Of a stretch of 64,000 nucleotides of DNA, positions 10,016 to 22,900 are shown in pieces (the first letter of the stretch is position 1; each line of letters begins with the position of its first letter). Origin of the DNA: Mactromeris polynyma (lineage: Eukaryota; Mollusca; Bivalvia; Venerida; Mactridae); contig JASFXZ010000005.1 in NCBI GenBank assembly GCA_032209605.1, forward strand, positions 22,680,905-22,744,904, written 5' to 3'. The notes beneath the pieces were generated by a model. That model was not told where the DNA came from, ran no database searches, and saw only the letters and a list, made by a program, of their open reading frames with translations. The translations under genes were made by a program, and so were the position numbers.

Positions 10016-12690
10016 GAAGTTTTCGCACTGTATTACTTTATTACTGCAGCAATGTGTTCCGTTTGTTCTTCTTGATGTGAACTTATTTGTTTCTGAAACA
10101 TCGCCAGGTGTTCTCTAGCACTTTGTCTGTCAGTGTTGCAGTTACATATGTTTCAAGTTCATGGAACAACGTTATCTCATTTATTAGAATCGTTTGATCA
10201 AAGCAACACGATTACAACCTGCGAGTAACCGTTAAAAATGAAAGGAAATGTAAGAAAGAACAGGGAAGACCATATCCCTGAATCTAAGCACAATTGTTAA
10301 ATAACGAGGACATGATTCGTGTTATAAAATCATTTAGATTAATTGATCCTTTTTATGTAACATTTTTGTTCCATAAAGTTGGACAACGATGTCAAGGACG
10401 AATATAGTCTAAGTATCTGTTTTCTTTACAAATATGTAATTAACAAGGCCAAATCAATTTGTCATCCAATAAACATCTAAACATAGATCACAATTATATG
10501 TGTCGGCATTATGGCACAGGAGAAGTGTAAATTGATATTTACGTCCGAACGAAAACGGGGGAAACTCTGACAGTGTAGCCAGGAAATGTCGGTCAATTAA
10601 GAACCTTGCTTGATTTCGACATTTTAGTGATTTGTCACAATACGGGAACATGGCGGTACAATTAATAGCTTGATTAAATTCTCCCCCTGAGGTTTTCTCT
10701 CCCGGAAAATTATGTTTATTCTCCTGTTGTTTCGGCTTTTTCCATCTAAGATGTATGAAACAAAAACTCGGCGCCAATCGAATGAATTTATGAATATTGG
10801 TTTGCCTGACTGATCGACAGTCCGTCAATCACTTAACATATACCTCGAGTACTGTATAGTTTTGAATAGTTCGCAATCAAAACAAGAAATATCTTGAAAA
10901 AGATGGTCGGCGCAATTTGAAGGTTGAGATTTGTGGTGCTACATCAAAACATGCCAAGATGCTACAATGGCTGGTCACGAAATGGATTTCGATAAATTCA
11001 CCGAAATTCAGTGGCTTTCGGTAAGGTAACGTACCCATCATCGAAACGTTAACCAATCCGCGCCAAGGTAACACACGTTGTACGGTTGAAGAGAAGTGGG
11101 TTTAGTGGTTAACGTAAGATTTGATTGGTTTACACAAAACTGGTAAGCAAATAGCAAAGTCATGTTAGTATGGCTGCACCGAAACCCAGAGCTTACATAG
11201 TAAATGTAGTACGTCGTATTTATAGGGGACAAGGACTGGTGGTGAATGTTTCTGTACAAGCTTCCCCTTACACAATGCCACTGAAGGCTTCTTATAACGT
11301 AGCTAAGGTGTCATTGCACGGTACATGTGTTGCTCATTGTCAAGACTGTACACATATTGCATCGGAAGAATCATAACTATGCAGAGTAATATCCTCTTGT
11401 CAGTTTACTCCAAGAATTAGATTTTAATAGCTTTGCACATGTATCACTGAAAAAATCACGACAGTAACAACGTTCTGTCGGATATTTGGGCAGTGACACA
11501 TATACGTAATGTTTGCGTAGAAACGACTGTAATTGACCTTGTGTGTTCGGATGTTTGGACAACATTATACATTACAGTAGCCTATATATTCAGTGATGCA
11601 TCGGTATATCATTTCGATTGAAGGATTAACCATTTACAAGCCAATCGCTTCTTATGACCAAGTAACGGAACAACAGCGATAGCTTGAAACTGTCAATACG
11701 AAAGCTTACATCAAACACTTGAACAAACAGAATGTTCCAGTAGGAACCAGTACAAATAAGTGAAACCCATACTCCCATCATCATCTATACGGCTTACTTG
11801 CATTTAAAGTAATGGCTAATATACTGCGGGAAACGGGAAACTAATTTTTTTTCCCCAACCATTTCATTAATCGGAACATCGAATGGTTCGTTTGACTGGA
11901 GATCTATATAATAATCCTAAGACGAGATATAATGTTTTTGCAATATTTTACAGAAGATAATACACATCATTTAATAGGGGAACTGTCAGTAGTCTGCAGA
12001 ATGATAGACAAGTACACAAATGGTTAAAATTAACTTCACAAGTAATAATCGTCAGTATAACATGCAAGTTAAAAATCTATACAGCTACAGTCTTACCTCA
12101 TTCATTCGAATTTATCTAGTACGAATTTTTTTTCGAATAATACATGGTTTCAAATAGCCAATTTCAATTCGAATTGCCTAAGAAGATACATCGGAACCTG
12201 ATATATATTTCGGATGAGACCAAGTATTCGGACAGAAGGTTGTCGAATAAACGAGGTCCGACTCTATATTGACCTTTCGCCTTATTCAGCTTTTTCAAGA
12301 AATTTGTCACATTATTATATATTGGTTTTGTACAATCTCTATGTTGATCAATTTAGAACTCATGTGACACAATTATGTGAATAATATATTAATTTATTGT
12401 AAAAGTTTTGTCCGAAATATCGAACGTGGGCAGAAGTACAAAGGTATAAGTCAGGGGCACAAGACACAGACATAGATATTGGTTAAAAATTGGACGACCG
12501 CCCTAGAATAGTCAGAGGCAAATCACCGCCGGGTACTTAAACCGGTTTAAGATGCGCCCGACCAAACACTTATCTAACTATCACCGCAATAAATCGAAAA
12601 GCATAAATGAAGAAAATGTGACTGCTGTCACAATTCCCTACACTGGAGAATGCGAACATAGAATGGTGCATGTAGGACATAGATATATTA
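10016..12690. other. No confident gene; repeat R inside
   Basis: Contains repeat R copy 2. The 124-codon minus-strand open frame at 10454-10828 is the longest nearby, but its sequence at about 10560-10640 resembles DNA at 7200-7290, so it probably lies in a repeat. No domain is recognised. Confidence 0.35.
10883..11185 (+). repeat. Dispersed repeat family R, copy 2
   Basis: Full-length relative of 6465-6785. The octamer region has changed to taagcaaat. The copy ends next to an open frame beginning at 11170 (see findings). Confidence 0.7.
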
Positions 12691-14844
12691 AACAGTGGAC
12701 TCATTAAAAGAGAGAGAATGCGTCGCTACAGGGAACGCCACATACATAAGACATACATTAAACCAGCCATTCAAATATGCAGAATTTCAGAATCTCCCTA
12801 AATCGCTGCTTTTTCATTCAATAATGATACCACATTCTATTTCCAATTTGATCAACACATTTGTGGCTCGTATCAAAGTCAATTGTTTACTGTATGGGAA
12901 TATCCTCAAATTTCCTTCAACTGAGAAATGAGAGCACAGCGTAAATAAATTGCTTGACAAAGATTGTTTTTTTTGTCTTAAAATGGTGAGAGGAAGGATC
13001 ATTATGCCACATCAGACGTACACTAAGAATTATATATTTAAGAACAGGGTGATGTTTTTTTCCGTTAAAATGAGTACCAGATAAATATTAGTATACGGTA
13101 AGCATATGTATTTGACAGTCAGAACTTCACGAATATACTAATAAATATGTATAAGGCTCATCTTAACCTAAATAATTTTAATGGGTTTCATCCAGTATTG
13201 TTGTTACATAGTCTAAAACATCATTAGTAAGAACCATTGTCATGTATAACCGTTTAAAACCATCATGTTTAATCATAGTTTTTTTTAATTTTCTGATAAT
13301 ACAAATGTCTTTATTCGTCCAATACAGAAATAGAGCAGGGGAAGCCTCCGCTTTTGTATTCAACTTTATACTCATTATGCTCTTTTTAAGCATCATGATT
13401 TCGACTTCATAATGTGTTTGAAGAGAGCAATGAGGACCCTATATCGCTCACATAGGTGCAGTGCCATTATGGCTGACATGGACTGAATTAGAATTTGCTA
13501 ATATATCGGTCTAGTTTGCTTCAAAATTGATGTATGCAAGAATTATATTCAGTTTATATGCGACTGCTTCAAATGTGACACTGATTTTAAAGGTCGGCAA
13601 AATGTTATTCCGTCTGTAGGGAACAAAGCCCTGCCCCCGCTAGGCGGCCGTGAACGTTAAAATTCGAACAATCTTGTTGGAGGACCGATAGAGACTGCCA
13701 GAAACCAAATATTTGACACACAAGGTCGTTCAATCGACGATCATAGTAACATTAAAAAGATATTTACATGGAAATCATTAGGGTTTTTTTTATAGATAGA
13801 AAACTGTTTCCTTGGTGCACACAAAAGGTCGTAGTAATATATGCGACCAAACCAATCGCGTTTCTCTATAAAACCAGCTAGTGCGTCCTGATTAATGACA
13901 TAACTTGAGCAAAAGCCGGATGTCAGTACACTTTTATATTGTATAAATCAACTACTCTTTGAGCCAAAGGCGTATTTAAAGTCACCTGACGGAGAACCTT
14001 GCTACCGATAATTACATTTTTTCAGAAGTTCTACTGTTTTCTAGTATTCTTGTTAGCATAATAAGCGTGTCTTGCTGTTTTTAATTTCGATATCTCTTTT
14101 GAATTCATTGATGTTAGCTACAAATGCTCAAAGGGTGATACAACATTACATACAAGCATTGATAGACGGTCCTCGTGGCAGATGTTTGCATTATTGTTGA
14201 CGACTTTGAAAGTGGAAGAGCAATCGGTAGTTGAATATATTTACGCAAGCTTGTATAAAACATGGTTTTATCAATTAATACCAGAACATTAGTTGTGCTA
14301 TATATTTAACTACAAAACATTAATCATATATTTACACAATTTTCATATATTAATACCAGGAAATAAGGTAACTGAACAATATCAGTAAAATGTTATGAGA
14401 AACTGAGCACATTGGTTTATATTTTATACAATCTACATTTTGTTGGGAACCAAAATACGTTGTTCTTCTCTTTCAGTTTTTGCATCAACATACATAATCA
14501 GTTAATCAGCCTTCGTATTGGTACATGTAATCTATTTCTGATAATTTAATGACAACACAATTCCCATAACAACAAAAATTGAAGACGCAATTAACAAGCT
14601 GTTAAAGCATTTAAACGGGTTTCCACTTAATTTTCAGTCATTACCAAGCTCTCGATTTCTAACAAGCAAATATAAAGTAGTTTGGTTTCTTAATTAGTTT
14701 GTTATTTCAGAGGCAAGGAAAGTATTTCTTATTGTCTATAAATATATACTAGGTCAGGTGGTTACGACCATTTTACAAACAATAATTGCAGAAGCTTTCT
14801 GGTTTTCAATAATGCATTGTTTTGTCATACCATTGTCGATATAA

Positions 14845-15006
14845 CTGTACGTTTACGTACCCCTTATCGAAAGGTTAACCAATCCGCATCAAGGTTACAC
14901 ACGTTGTTCGGTTGAAGAGAAATTGCCTTGGTTGTTAACGTTATATTTGATTGGGTTACACAACACTGATATGCAAATAGCAAAACCATGTTAGTTGTGC
15001 AGAAAA
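14845..15006 (+). repeat. Dispersed repeat family R, copy 3 (right half only)
   Basis: Matches the right half of 6465-6785 from acgtacccc-ttatcgaaaggtt to atgcaaatagcaaaacc. It lies in unit 1 of the tandem duplication and is repeated at 23455-23625 in unit 2. Confidence 0.65.
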
Positions 15007-15409
15007 ATATTAAATATCAACAATGAAACTTAACAAGCGGGCTCGACAACAATTTCATAGCCAAGATACGTATGTCTATGTATTGGTAAACATAAACAAA
15101 TAAATTCGCTTGAACCAGGTTGGTTTGTTATCTCCATTATATTCATGAATGTTATTGTGACAACCATTGGACCAACCCATCGTCTATGGCCTTTTACTTC
15201 ATGCAGCGATATCATTAGTTCATACTATCTATATATGTCAGTAAAAAGTTTTTTCCGAAAATGGCAGCTCAGGACCAAGAGCGTGCGTTACATAAATGAT
15301 GTTATTACAAGTAACTCTTCCCTTTGGCTCGTGGACAAATCAGCGGAAAGCAATTTTCCTTCTCCTGTCTCAATATTTCATGAAATAAATGATTACTGTT
15401 TTCCCCGCA

Positions 15410-15547
15410 GACGATTCGTGCAGAGAGATCAAGTCTAATGATTTTGACACTACACGCAATTACGGACACATCAGTGTGCGTGTTGGATACTTCAATTGTT
15501 CACTAAGAAACGAAAATGCTTGCCACATTGTTTCGTTGACAAACAAG
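15410..15547 (+). CDS. Candidate internal exon, unknown cysteine-containing protein (unit 1)
   Basis: Not a recognised family. A good acceptor (tttccccgcag) precedes acgattcgtgc, and a good donor follows (aacaa|gtaagg). Between them one frame is open for 45 codons: DSCREIKSNDFDTT, then RNYGHISVRVGYFNCSL, then RNENACHIVSLTN. Three cysteines, an N-x-S site and mixed strand-forming residues suggest an extracellular or secreted segment. The entry is phase 1 and the exit phase 2. The overlapping frame at 15145-15438 is open too, is unchanged in the copy, and cannot be excluded as the true one. Called on splice sites and composition only. Confidence 0.35.
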
Positions 15548-18234
15548 TAAGGGTCAGTGACCTAATTTGTGACGGTAATCTCAACAACTTTATAATGATA
15601 ATGAATCTCCCAATATAGTGTGTTCATGATGAAAATCTGACATGGGTAGCCATTGTTATGATGACAGGCTTAATACAATAATTTGATGGTTACGCCATTG
15701 CAGAACAAACAACACAACTTCAAATATTTTGCTTGTAGAGTAGTCGGAGTATTACTGAACACACAACTCATAACGTGATTCAACAGGTAGGAAGGTAAGT
15801 TGGCCATGAACAGAAGGGGGGGGGGTATACATAATATATCAGACCAAGACATTATATAACTGGACTGGAAAAGGAAATATTAATTATCTAAAAGGGAAAA
15901 ATAGAAGTCGGGCATTAATCGGTACGTTTCTTTTTACTTTACTAACGGTTGAGCAAAAGACGCCAGATCACAGGACACGAATAAATAAAAATAAAAATCA
16001 TAGTTCTGAAAAGTCAATCACATATAACACCGATGTTTGATACTCGATGGCAACGATTGGATAATGTAAACGTATCACTATGTGCATGTCTGCTCTGGAT
16101 CTGACCGTTCGATTGAGCGATTTACTGTATATCTCACAAAGAACATTATATCTTTACCATCTTGGAGCTCAGAATAAATAGTATGTATTTCTACCAGATT
16201 ATTATAAATGTATCGCTGAACAAGCCGGGCTATGGAACAGATGGTTTTACGAGGTTCATATTACACTTTCTGCTAAGCCGAATGACGATGGAAACATGCT
16301 ATTTTTGCATATAGAGAAATTTCCAACGGGTTTTTGAACTCATATTTGTGAGTTTAATTTCGATTGTGTAAACGAATCAGAATAACGCCTAGTTTCCTTT
16401 GCTTATAACTCTTTGAGCAACTAATACACATTTTAATCGATAATAATGCTACCATTTTTTGTACCACGTGAATGCTTCTTGCGGCCATGAATACATTTAT
16501 GTAAAGTCGACGTTTCATTTTCTTGTTATACATTGACATTGTTCACAACAAACGTTTAGAGACTTATTCTTGTAGTCACTTCAAGATGATACCATCGATT
16601 ATCATTAACAACTGTATTGTGTTGTTATCTTCTAAAATGATATACTATATACGCTCTTCCTTTTTACATGTATCAGTAATACAAAGAACAATGCGATCGT
16701 TCGTTCCGACCAGTTTTGTCCACATATTGTCTGTGGTATTTGAGCTGGATTAGTTTATATGGCGTTTTCTGTAAAGAAATGATTACTTGTATTGTACCAT
16801 GATAACATAATAAACCATGCGAGAACAGTATATGAATGAATTACAATAAAGCTTTCTTTGATGATTTCTTGGCGACATGCATCATTACACTGTAACAGAT
16901 CTGCCTTATAGCATAACAAATGTATTGGAAAATCAGACTATTCTATAAAATGAGATGTTCACGCAAATGAACCAGATAGTGATGGCGTTATTTTTCTTTC
17001 TTGCAATACTGTTTACTGACACACAATGCAGAAAACAAATCTGCAATTTCCAATGATGAAAGAACAAACTGAATTACACTACGATGAGACCGAATTCAAC
17101 TATGATTAGAGTAATGATATGATTGTTTTGTTATTTGTAACATAGATAAGCACGAAACGTATAATTGTTATAGTTAAAACTTCAAGAAATATGCTTTATC
17201 AAAGTATACACTAATAATGTATACTTTCATATTAATCGAATGAAGAAGTTTATATCACAATTAAATTAAATCCACCCTTTAACAACCAGGGTTTGTACAA
17301 GTTTTGTCCATGTGTAAAATGATAAAGTAAGAAATTTTAAATAGGTGATAAATTTCAATTGTTCGTATAAATGATATTTAAGAACATGTAGCAACAACAC
17401 TGAGAAAAGCATGTTCAAATAGTTTACGTTCAGATGAGTCAGAGACATGATCAAATTGTTATCAACACATCTTAAACCAAAGCTATCTCAATGTAGAAAC
17501 TGACCAGAGGTAAGAGGTTATTTTACAAAAATTAAGACGATGTTGTACAAAAATGGACGTGGAGACACCCGCAAAACAGGATTTACTTCCCCTGAATATT
17601 TTGATTTCAAATGAATAATGATTTCAAATCATCGATACATATCAAAACTAAACAAACTTCTACCTTATAAGCAAAATTATCGTTTTATTCATAATAACAA
17701 TAACCCTGACAAAGTGAGCACATGGACACTACACACGTTCTTTTAAATGCGATTTTTACAATACTTCCATAATAACAAATGTTCCTCATTTCAAATGAAA
17801 CAATGATTGAGGCGCTTTAGCGTCTCATTGCTCTCATCGTCAACCGGATGGTCTACTAGGAAGTACCGCCATATTCATCGTCTCAAGAAAATAGTACATG
17901 TAAAGTCCTCTGATTTTATTATATCTTTGATGAGTATAATGGCTGATTTGTCAGGGATATGTCAATTGTGGAATGACGGAGGTCTTTATATAATATAAAC
18001 GGCTTTTCTGGATTATTTGTGTTATTTTGGGGAATAAACTAACCCGAATAGTCGCGTATTAATTTCTAACACGATAATATGGAAAACGTGTAGGCTTGCA
18101 TTTGAGGCGCCTCCCGGACTTTCAGCTATTTTAATTATGTTTTTGCCACGAGTTTCACTTATGTTTCAAATACGTCGTATTGCCAGATGAGTTTAGATAC
18201 GCCGTATTGCCAGATGAGTTATTGTGGATTGTTG

Positions 18235-18315
18235 TTTTTTCCAGAGATCTGCGTGGGGAGGCATTGTCTTATGTATGTGGCTTTCCCTGTAGTTACGTAT
18301 TCTCTCTCTTTCAGA
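18235..18315 (+). repeat. SINE-A 3' fragment, sense (unit 1)
   Basis: Contains agatctgcgtggggaggcat, tatgtggctttccctgtag and ttacgtattctctctcttt, the 3' part of SINE family A. The unit 2 copy is at 27415-27495. It produces the spurious open frames at 18180-18383 and 27363-27560. Confidence 0.6.
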
Positions 18316-18558
18316 ACCGTATTATTTGCATGACTTGTATTTTGCTACAGGTGTCATATAGTAGAACAGCGATAGTTCAGTGAATTTCACTTCTGAATAC
18401 ATAGTCAGATTTAATCTTGCGAAAGTACAAATGGCAAAGAACCCACATGTAAGACAAAAAAACAACATTTTTTACCCAAAGTACATATCTTTTGGTCATG
18501 ACTAGTCATTTCTTTTCATTTTGATTTAGTGCCTTTTGTTTTAATAATTCCATTCCAG

Positions 18559-18786
18559 GCCTTTTCAACTCACACTGTGTTGGATGTCCCTTTGTTTCAT
18601 GACATAAATGAAATGGCAGAGGCGGAGAGGCGCAAATATATATACATGTTTCACCTAACGGTAGATTTGGTTTCTATGTTGATGAATGACTGGCGTATGG
18701 AAATTGTCATGACATCTTATGAGAAGAAATTCGAGTTCTTCGATAAAAAACATTCTTTCTTCGTGATTTATGATCTGGTCGTTTAG
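18559..18786 (+). CDS. Candidate terminal exon, unknown protein (unit 1)
   Basis: The acceptor ttccattccag ends at 18558. The frame is then open in phase 0 for 75 codons to TAG 18784-18786. It reads AFSTHTVLDVPLFHDINEMA, EAERRKYIYMFHLTVDLV, SMLMNDWRMEIVMTSYEKK and FEFFDKKHSFFVIYDLVV. The composition is protein-like. The last stretch vaguely recalls the hydrophobic C-terminal strands of serpins, but I do not claim that family. It lies 3 kb downstream of the candidate exon at 15410 on the same strand, and no exon between them was identified. Real function is uncertain. Confidence 0.35.
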   Translation, partial: AFSTHTVLDVPLFHDINEMAEAERRKYIYMFHLTVDLVSMLMNDWRMEIVMTSYEKKFEFFDKKHSFFVIYDLVV

Positions 18787-19046
18787 CGTTCACAAAGCGG
18801 ATATTAAGACGATGTTTCCTTACACAAGTATTCTAAGAGCGTCACTGTGTTGTAAGATTACCATAAACAGGACATTGTTTTTTCAATTCCCAACATCACC
18901 CGCCTTGTTCATGTAACTTATAAACATTATGTAGTCGCTAAAACAAGTCGCTCCAAGTTGTAATGCGGACTGATTATCGAGTTTAAATATTCAAGTTACA
19001 TTAAAAATGATCAATGAAATAACAGTCGTAATATTGAGGTGGTCTT

Positions 19047-19341
19047 TCAGATTGTTTCCTGCCCATTTTTGGCCTATTAAGGCCAGTTGTCTTGACTTGT
19101 CCTGTGATATTTTCCATCCATTAATTCCCACCTCCCCTTCCCTTACTGTCCACTTTGATTCTCCTAGTTATTCCTTGTGGTCTGCTGGGCCATTCCTTGC
19201 GCCACAGTTCCTTAATATATGTACCGTTTGACCTCCTTTAGTACCTTATGTTTTGTGGATTGTTGTTTTTCCGTAGATCTGCGTTGGGAGGCATTGTCTT
19301 ATTATGTGGCTTTCCCTGTAGTTACGTATTCTCTCTCTTTT
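19047..19341 (+). mobile_element. SINE family A, 5'-truncated copy, sense
   Basis: 295 bp absent from unit 2: there ggtggtctt joins directly to aattcccagg (28225/28226). The copy runs from ttggcctattaaggccag through ttgtcttgacttgtcctgtg and tttgattctcctagttattc to tatgtggctttccctgtag and ttctctctctttt. The tRNA head is missing. No clear target-site duplication was found. Confidence 0.75.
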
Positions 19342-19454
19342 AATTCCCAGGTGGTATTTAAGTGACATTTGACAAGTTAATACTGTTAATCAATTGAATG
19401 TACTGTCAGACATTCCATAGTTGTATAATAAGATTGTAGCACATGATATTCTTA

Positions 19455-19750
19455 TGGAGAAAAGAGAGAAAATAAGTTGCTACAGGGAACGCCACATACA
19501 TAAGACAATAACTCTCCACACAGACGTCCGGGAAACAACAGACTATTAAATATAAGGCATTTGATGAGGCTCAAGGGTACATACGTAAGGGAAAAAGGGA
19601 GCAAGGAATGGCCTGGTCGACCATAAGGGATAGCTAGGAGAATCAAAGAGGACAAACAGGGCTGTGGGCTTTAATGGAAGGCAAACTTCACAGGACAAGT
19701 CAAGACGGCTGGCAACAATAGGCCGAAAGTGGGGAGAAAAGAACATGAAC
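19455..19750 (-). mobile_element. SINE family A, 5'-truncated copy, antisense (unit 1)
   Basis: Reverse-complement relative of 19047-19341: gagagaaaataagttgctac, agggaacgccacatacataa, gaatggcctggtcgaccata, ggacaagtcaagacggctgg, aataggccgaaag. It stands about 110 bp from the sense copy, making a large imperfect inverted repeat. Long minus-strand frames here (19452-19812) are SINE sequence and not genes. Confidence 0.75.
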
Positions 19751-19797
19751 ACTATATAAAGTTTAAGACTTGCACAGGGAAATTGAAATTTTACATA

Positions 19798-19963
19798 CAG
19801 TAAAACCTCCATAATAAGACCACCTTTGGGACTTTTGGAAACTGGTCTTCTTATTGAGGTTGAATAAAGAGCAAAACAGTGAAAGTGAATTTAAATTTTG
19901 TAATTGTGTTCTTAATTACGAAGTGGTCTTATTATTGAGGTGGTCTTAAAGTGAGGTTATTTG
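19798..19963 (+). mobile_element. Pogo/Tigger-like MITE, copy 2
   Basis: Left end cagtaaaacctccataataa after TA. The inside is gaccacctttgggac ... actggtcttcttattgaggt ... ggtcttattattgaggtggt. The right end has decayed to gaggttatttgta. The copy is absent from unit 2. Confidence 0.7.
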
Positions 19964-22900
19964 TACATCACATGTAAATATTACTTAGATATGCTTTAGG
20001 ATCTTATCCATGTCCACTCATTTATTCATTCATTGTAAAATTGATATATTAAAATATAGCAATGAACAGGGTTTCCAACCCCATATTTCTTACGAATAAA
20101 GCTCAATTGCAAACCAACAAACGAATATAAAACGGCAATAGTTTAGTATGTATGGAATACCACGACACCATCGTTGCCATCGTCAACGGAAAAGTACGGT
20201 TTATGTCGGCATTGAATGCAGATAATTGGAACGCAACATATGGAGCGTGTTATGAATATTTATGAAGTATCATATTGAACGAGACAAAAAGTCACGTAAA
20301 TGTCATTTAAGAGGATGTATCAAATAATATACGCTGTTTTGCCCTTTTAGCGTCGATTTTCAACCGATACCAGTTTCTTATTATTCCGCCTGGCACCCAT
20401 CATCGGTACCGAGGCTATTAATTATATATATATGACAACCTGGGCAAACTGACTGTAAAAGTCTCGTACTCATGAATAATAAATGAGGTGAAATCCTGCC
20501 GCTTGATTGACCGCATGACAAGCACCTCACGCGATATAGAAAGCTCTTCACAAAGGAGATTCCTTCTTTTTTGTTATAGCGTTTTTCATTGGTCGAGAAA
20601 TGCTAATGAAAATTCATGCTAATAAGTTTCAGACAATTTGCCAAGGGTATAATATATGATACGCATAGCCTGGGTACTGAGGATGCTTGGCACTAAGTCA
20701 GAAACACACAAAGCTGAGCAACTAGAGCTACTAACGATCAGTTTTGTCAAAACAAACCCCTGTAACTCTCCTTTGTCGAAAATGAGGTAAAAACATAGTC
20801 ATTAACGGATATTATCGTTATGCACAAACTAATGCGAAGTATCTGTGATTTTTTTTCTACCACTTTTCTAATTATCTTAGGTTTAAACTTCTGGGTTATT
20901 TTCGGTTTACACTGCAAATGTCATTAGTTGGTAACATTGCTGGCGTATTTCAATTTGTGTAGGAAGACAAATGTCGTGCATTGTTTAACTTACTTAAACG
21001 GTTAGATAATTTCCGTTTATTGAATAATAACAAAGCTCTCTCTTTGCAAGGAAAACATTGTAAATTTCTCTCAGTGTTTTACAATGTACTCCTACTTTCA
21101 CCCATTATTTATGTTCCCGTATTGAGTCCATTTTCTCTATTTAATCGTTGACATGCACGTATGTATTTTCATGAATTCTTGTGCTTTTGTGATGGTTGTG
21201 TAGTTTGTAATATTCGTATTTTCTGCTTGAATTTCTTGTTCATTTTTGTGAAAACAAAATTAATTTGTATAAATGTCTTCAACACGTGACCATGATAATA
21301 ATTGTTAATGACAGAGATGGTCCAAAGCCACATACATAAGACATACATTAAACCAGCCATTCAAATATGCTGAATTTCAGAATCTCCCTAAATCGCTGCT
21401 TTTTCATTCAATAATTATACCAGATTCTATTTCCAATTTGATCATCACATATGTGGCTTGTGTCAAAAGTCAATTGTTTACTGTATGGGAATATCCTCAA
21501 TTTTTTAAGAGTGTTTCCTTCAACTGAGAAATGAGAGCACAGCGTAAATTAATTACTTGACAAAGATTGTTTTTTTTCTTAAAATGGCGAGAGGAAGGAT
21601 CATTATGCCACATCAGACGTACACTAAGAATTATATATTTAAGAACAGGGTGATGTTTTTTCCCGTTAAAATGAGTACCAGATAAATATAAGTATAAGGT
21701 AAGCACATACATTTGACAGACATAACTTCACGAATATACTAATAAATATGTATCTGGCCCATCTGAACCTAAATAATTTTAATGGGCTTCATCCAGTATT
21801 GTTGTTACACAGTCTAAAACATCATTAGTAAGAACCATTGTCATGTATAACCGTTTAAAACCATCATGTTTAATCATAGTTTTGTTTTAATTTTCTGATA
21901 ATACAAATGTCTTTATTCGTCAAATACAGAAATAGAGCAGGGGAAGCCTCCGCTTTTGTATTCAACTTTATACTCATTATACTCTTTTTAAGCATCATAG
22001 TTTCGACTCCATAATGTGTTTGAAGAGAGCAATGAGGACCCTATATCGCTCACATAGGTGCAGTGCCATTATAGCTGACATGGACTGAATTAGAATTTGC
22101 TAATATATCGGTCTAGTTTGCTTCAAAATTGATGTATGCAAGAATTATATTCAGTTTATATGCTACTGCTTTAAATGTGACACAGATTTTCAAGGTCGGC
22201 AAAATGTTATTCCGTCTGTAGGGAACAAAACCCTGCCCCGCTAGGCGGCCGTGAATTTTCGGCAGAACGTTAAAATTCGAACAATCTTGTTGGAGGACCG
22301 ATAGAGACTGCCAGAAACCAAATATTTGACACACAAGGTCGTTCAATCGACGATCATAGTAGCATTAAAAAGATATTTACATGGAAATCATTAGGGTTTT
22401 TTTTATAGATAGAAAACTGTTTCCTTGGTGCACACAAAAGGTCGTAGTAATATATGCGACCAAACCAATCGCGTTTCTCTATAAAACCAGCCAGTGCGTC
22501 CTGATTAATGACATAAGTTGAGCAAAAGACGGATGTCAGTACACTATTATATTGTATAAATCAACTACTCTTTGAGCCAAAGGCGTATTTAAAGTCACCT
22601 GATGGAGAACCTTGCTACCGATAATTACATTTTTTCAGAAGTTCTACTGTTTTCTAGTATTCTTGTTAGCATAATGAGCGTGTATTGCTGTTTTTAATTT
22701 CGATATCTCTTTTGAATTCATTGATGTTAGCTACAAATGCTCAAAGGGTGATACAACATTACATACAAGCATTGATAGACGGTCCTCGTGGCAGTTTTTT
22801 GCATTATTGTTGACGACTTTGAAAGTGGAAGAGCAATCGGTAGTTGAATATATCTACGCAAGCTTGTATAAAACATGGTTTTATCAATTAATACCAGAAC

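Larger units (their letters stand above)
12740..21329. repeat. Tandem duplication, unit 1 (about 8.6 kb)
   Basis: The sequence from acatacataagacatac at 12740 is repeated directly from 21330 (offset 8590, later 9180 after an indel). Most stretches differ by only a few bases per hundred. The left edge falls inside the conserved SINE-A tail (gggaacgcc|acatacataag). The unit ends in tccaaagcc at 21329. Unit 1 has a SINE at 19047-19341 and about 240 bp with a MITE near 19750-19990 that unit 2 lacks. Confidence 0.92.

Noticed and set aside
10454..10828. 124-codon minus-strand frame as a gene
   Set aside because: No domain, and part of its DNA resembles sequence at 7200-7290, so it is more likely repeat-derived.
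15145..15438. 97-codon frame running through the acceptor at 15409 as a gene
   Set aside because: Its sequence is not protein-like and it reads across a good splice acceptor; kept only as an alternative to the candidate exon.
18723..18786. Serpin C-terminus in FEFFDKKHSFFVIYDLVV
   Set aside because: Only a vague resemblance of a hydrophobic strand; the reactive-loop and hinge features of serpins are not visible.
19452..19812. Two overlapping minus-strand frames (and their copies at 28336-28666) resembling a small protein gene
   Set aside because: They translate the body of SINE family A; the same words occur in the tRNA-headed copy at 53161-53550 and in several other places.
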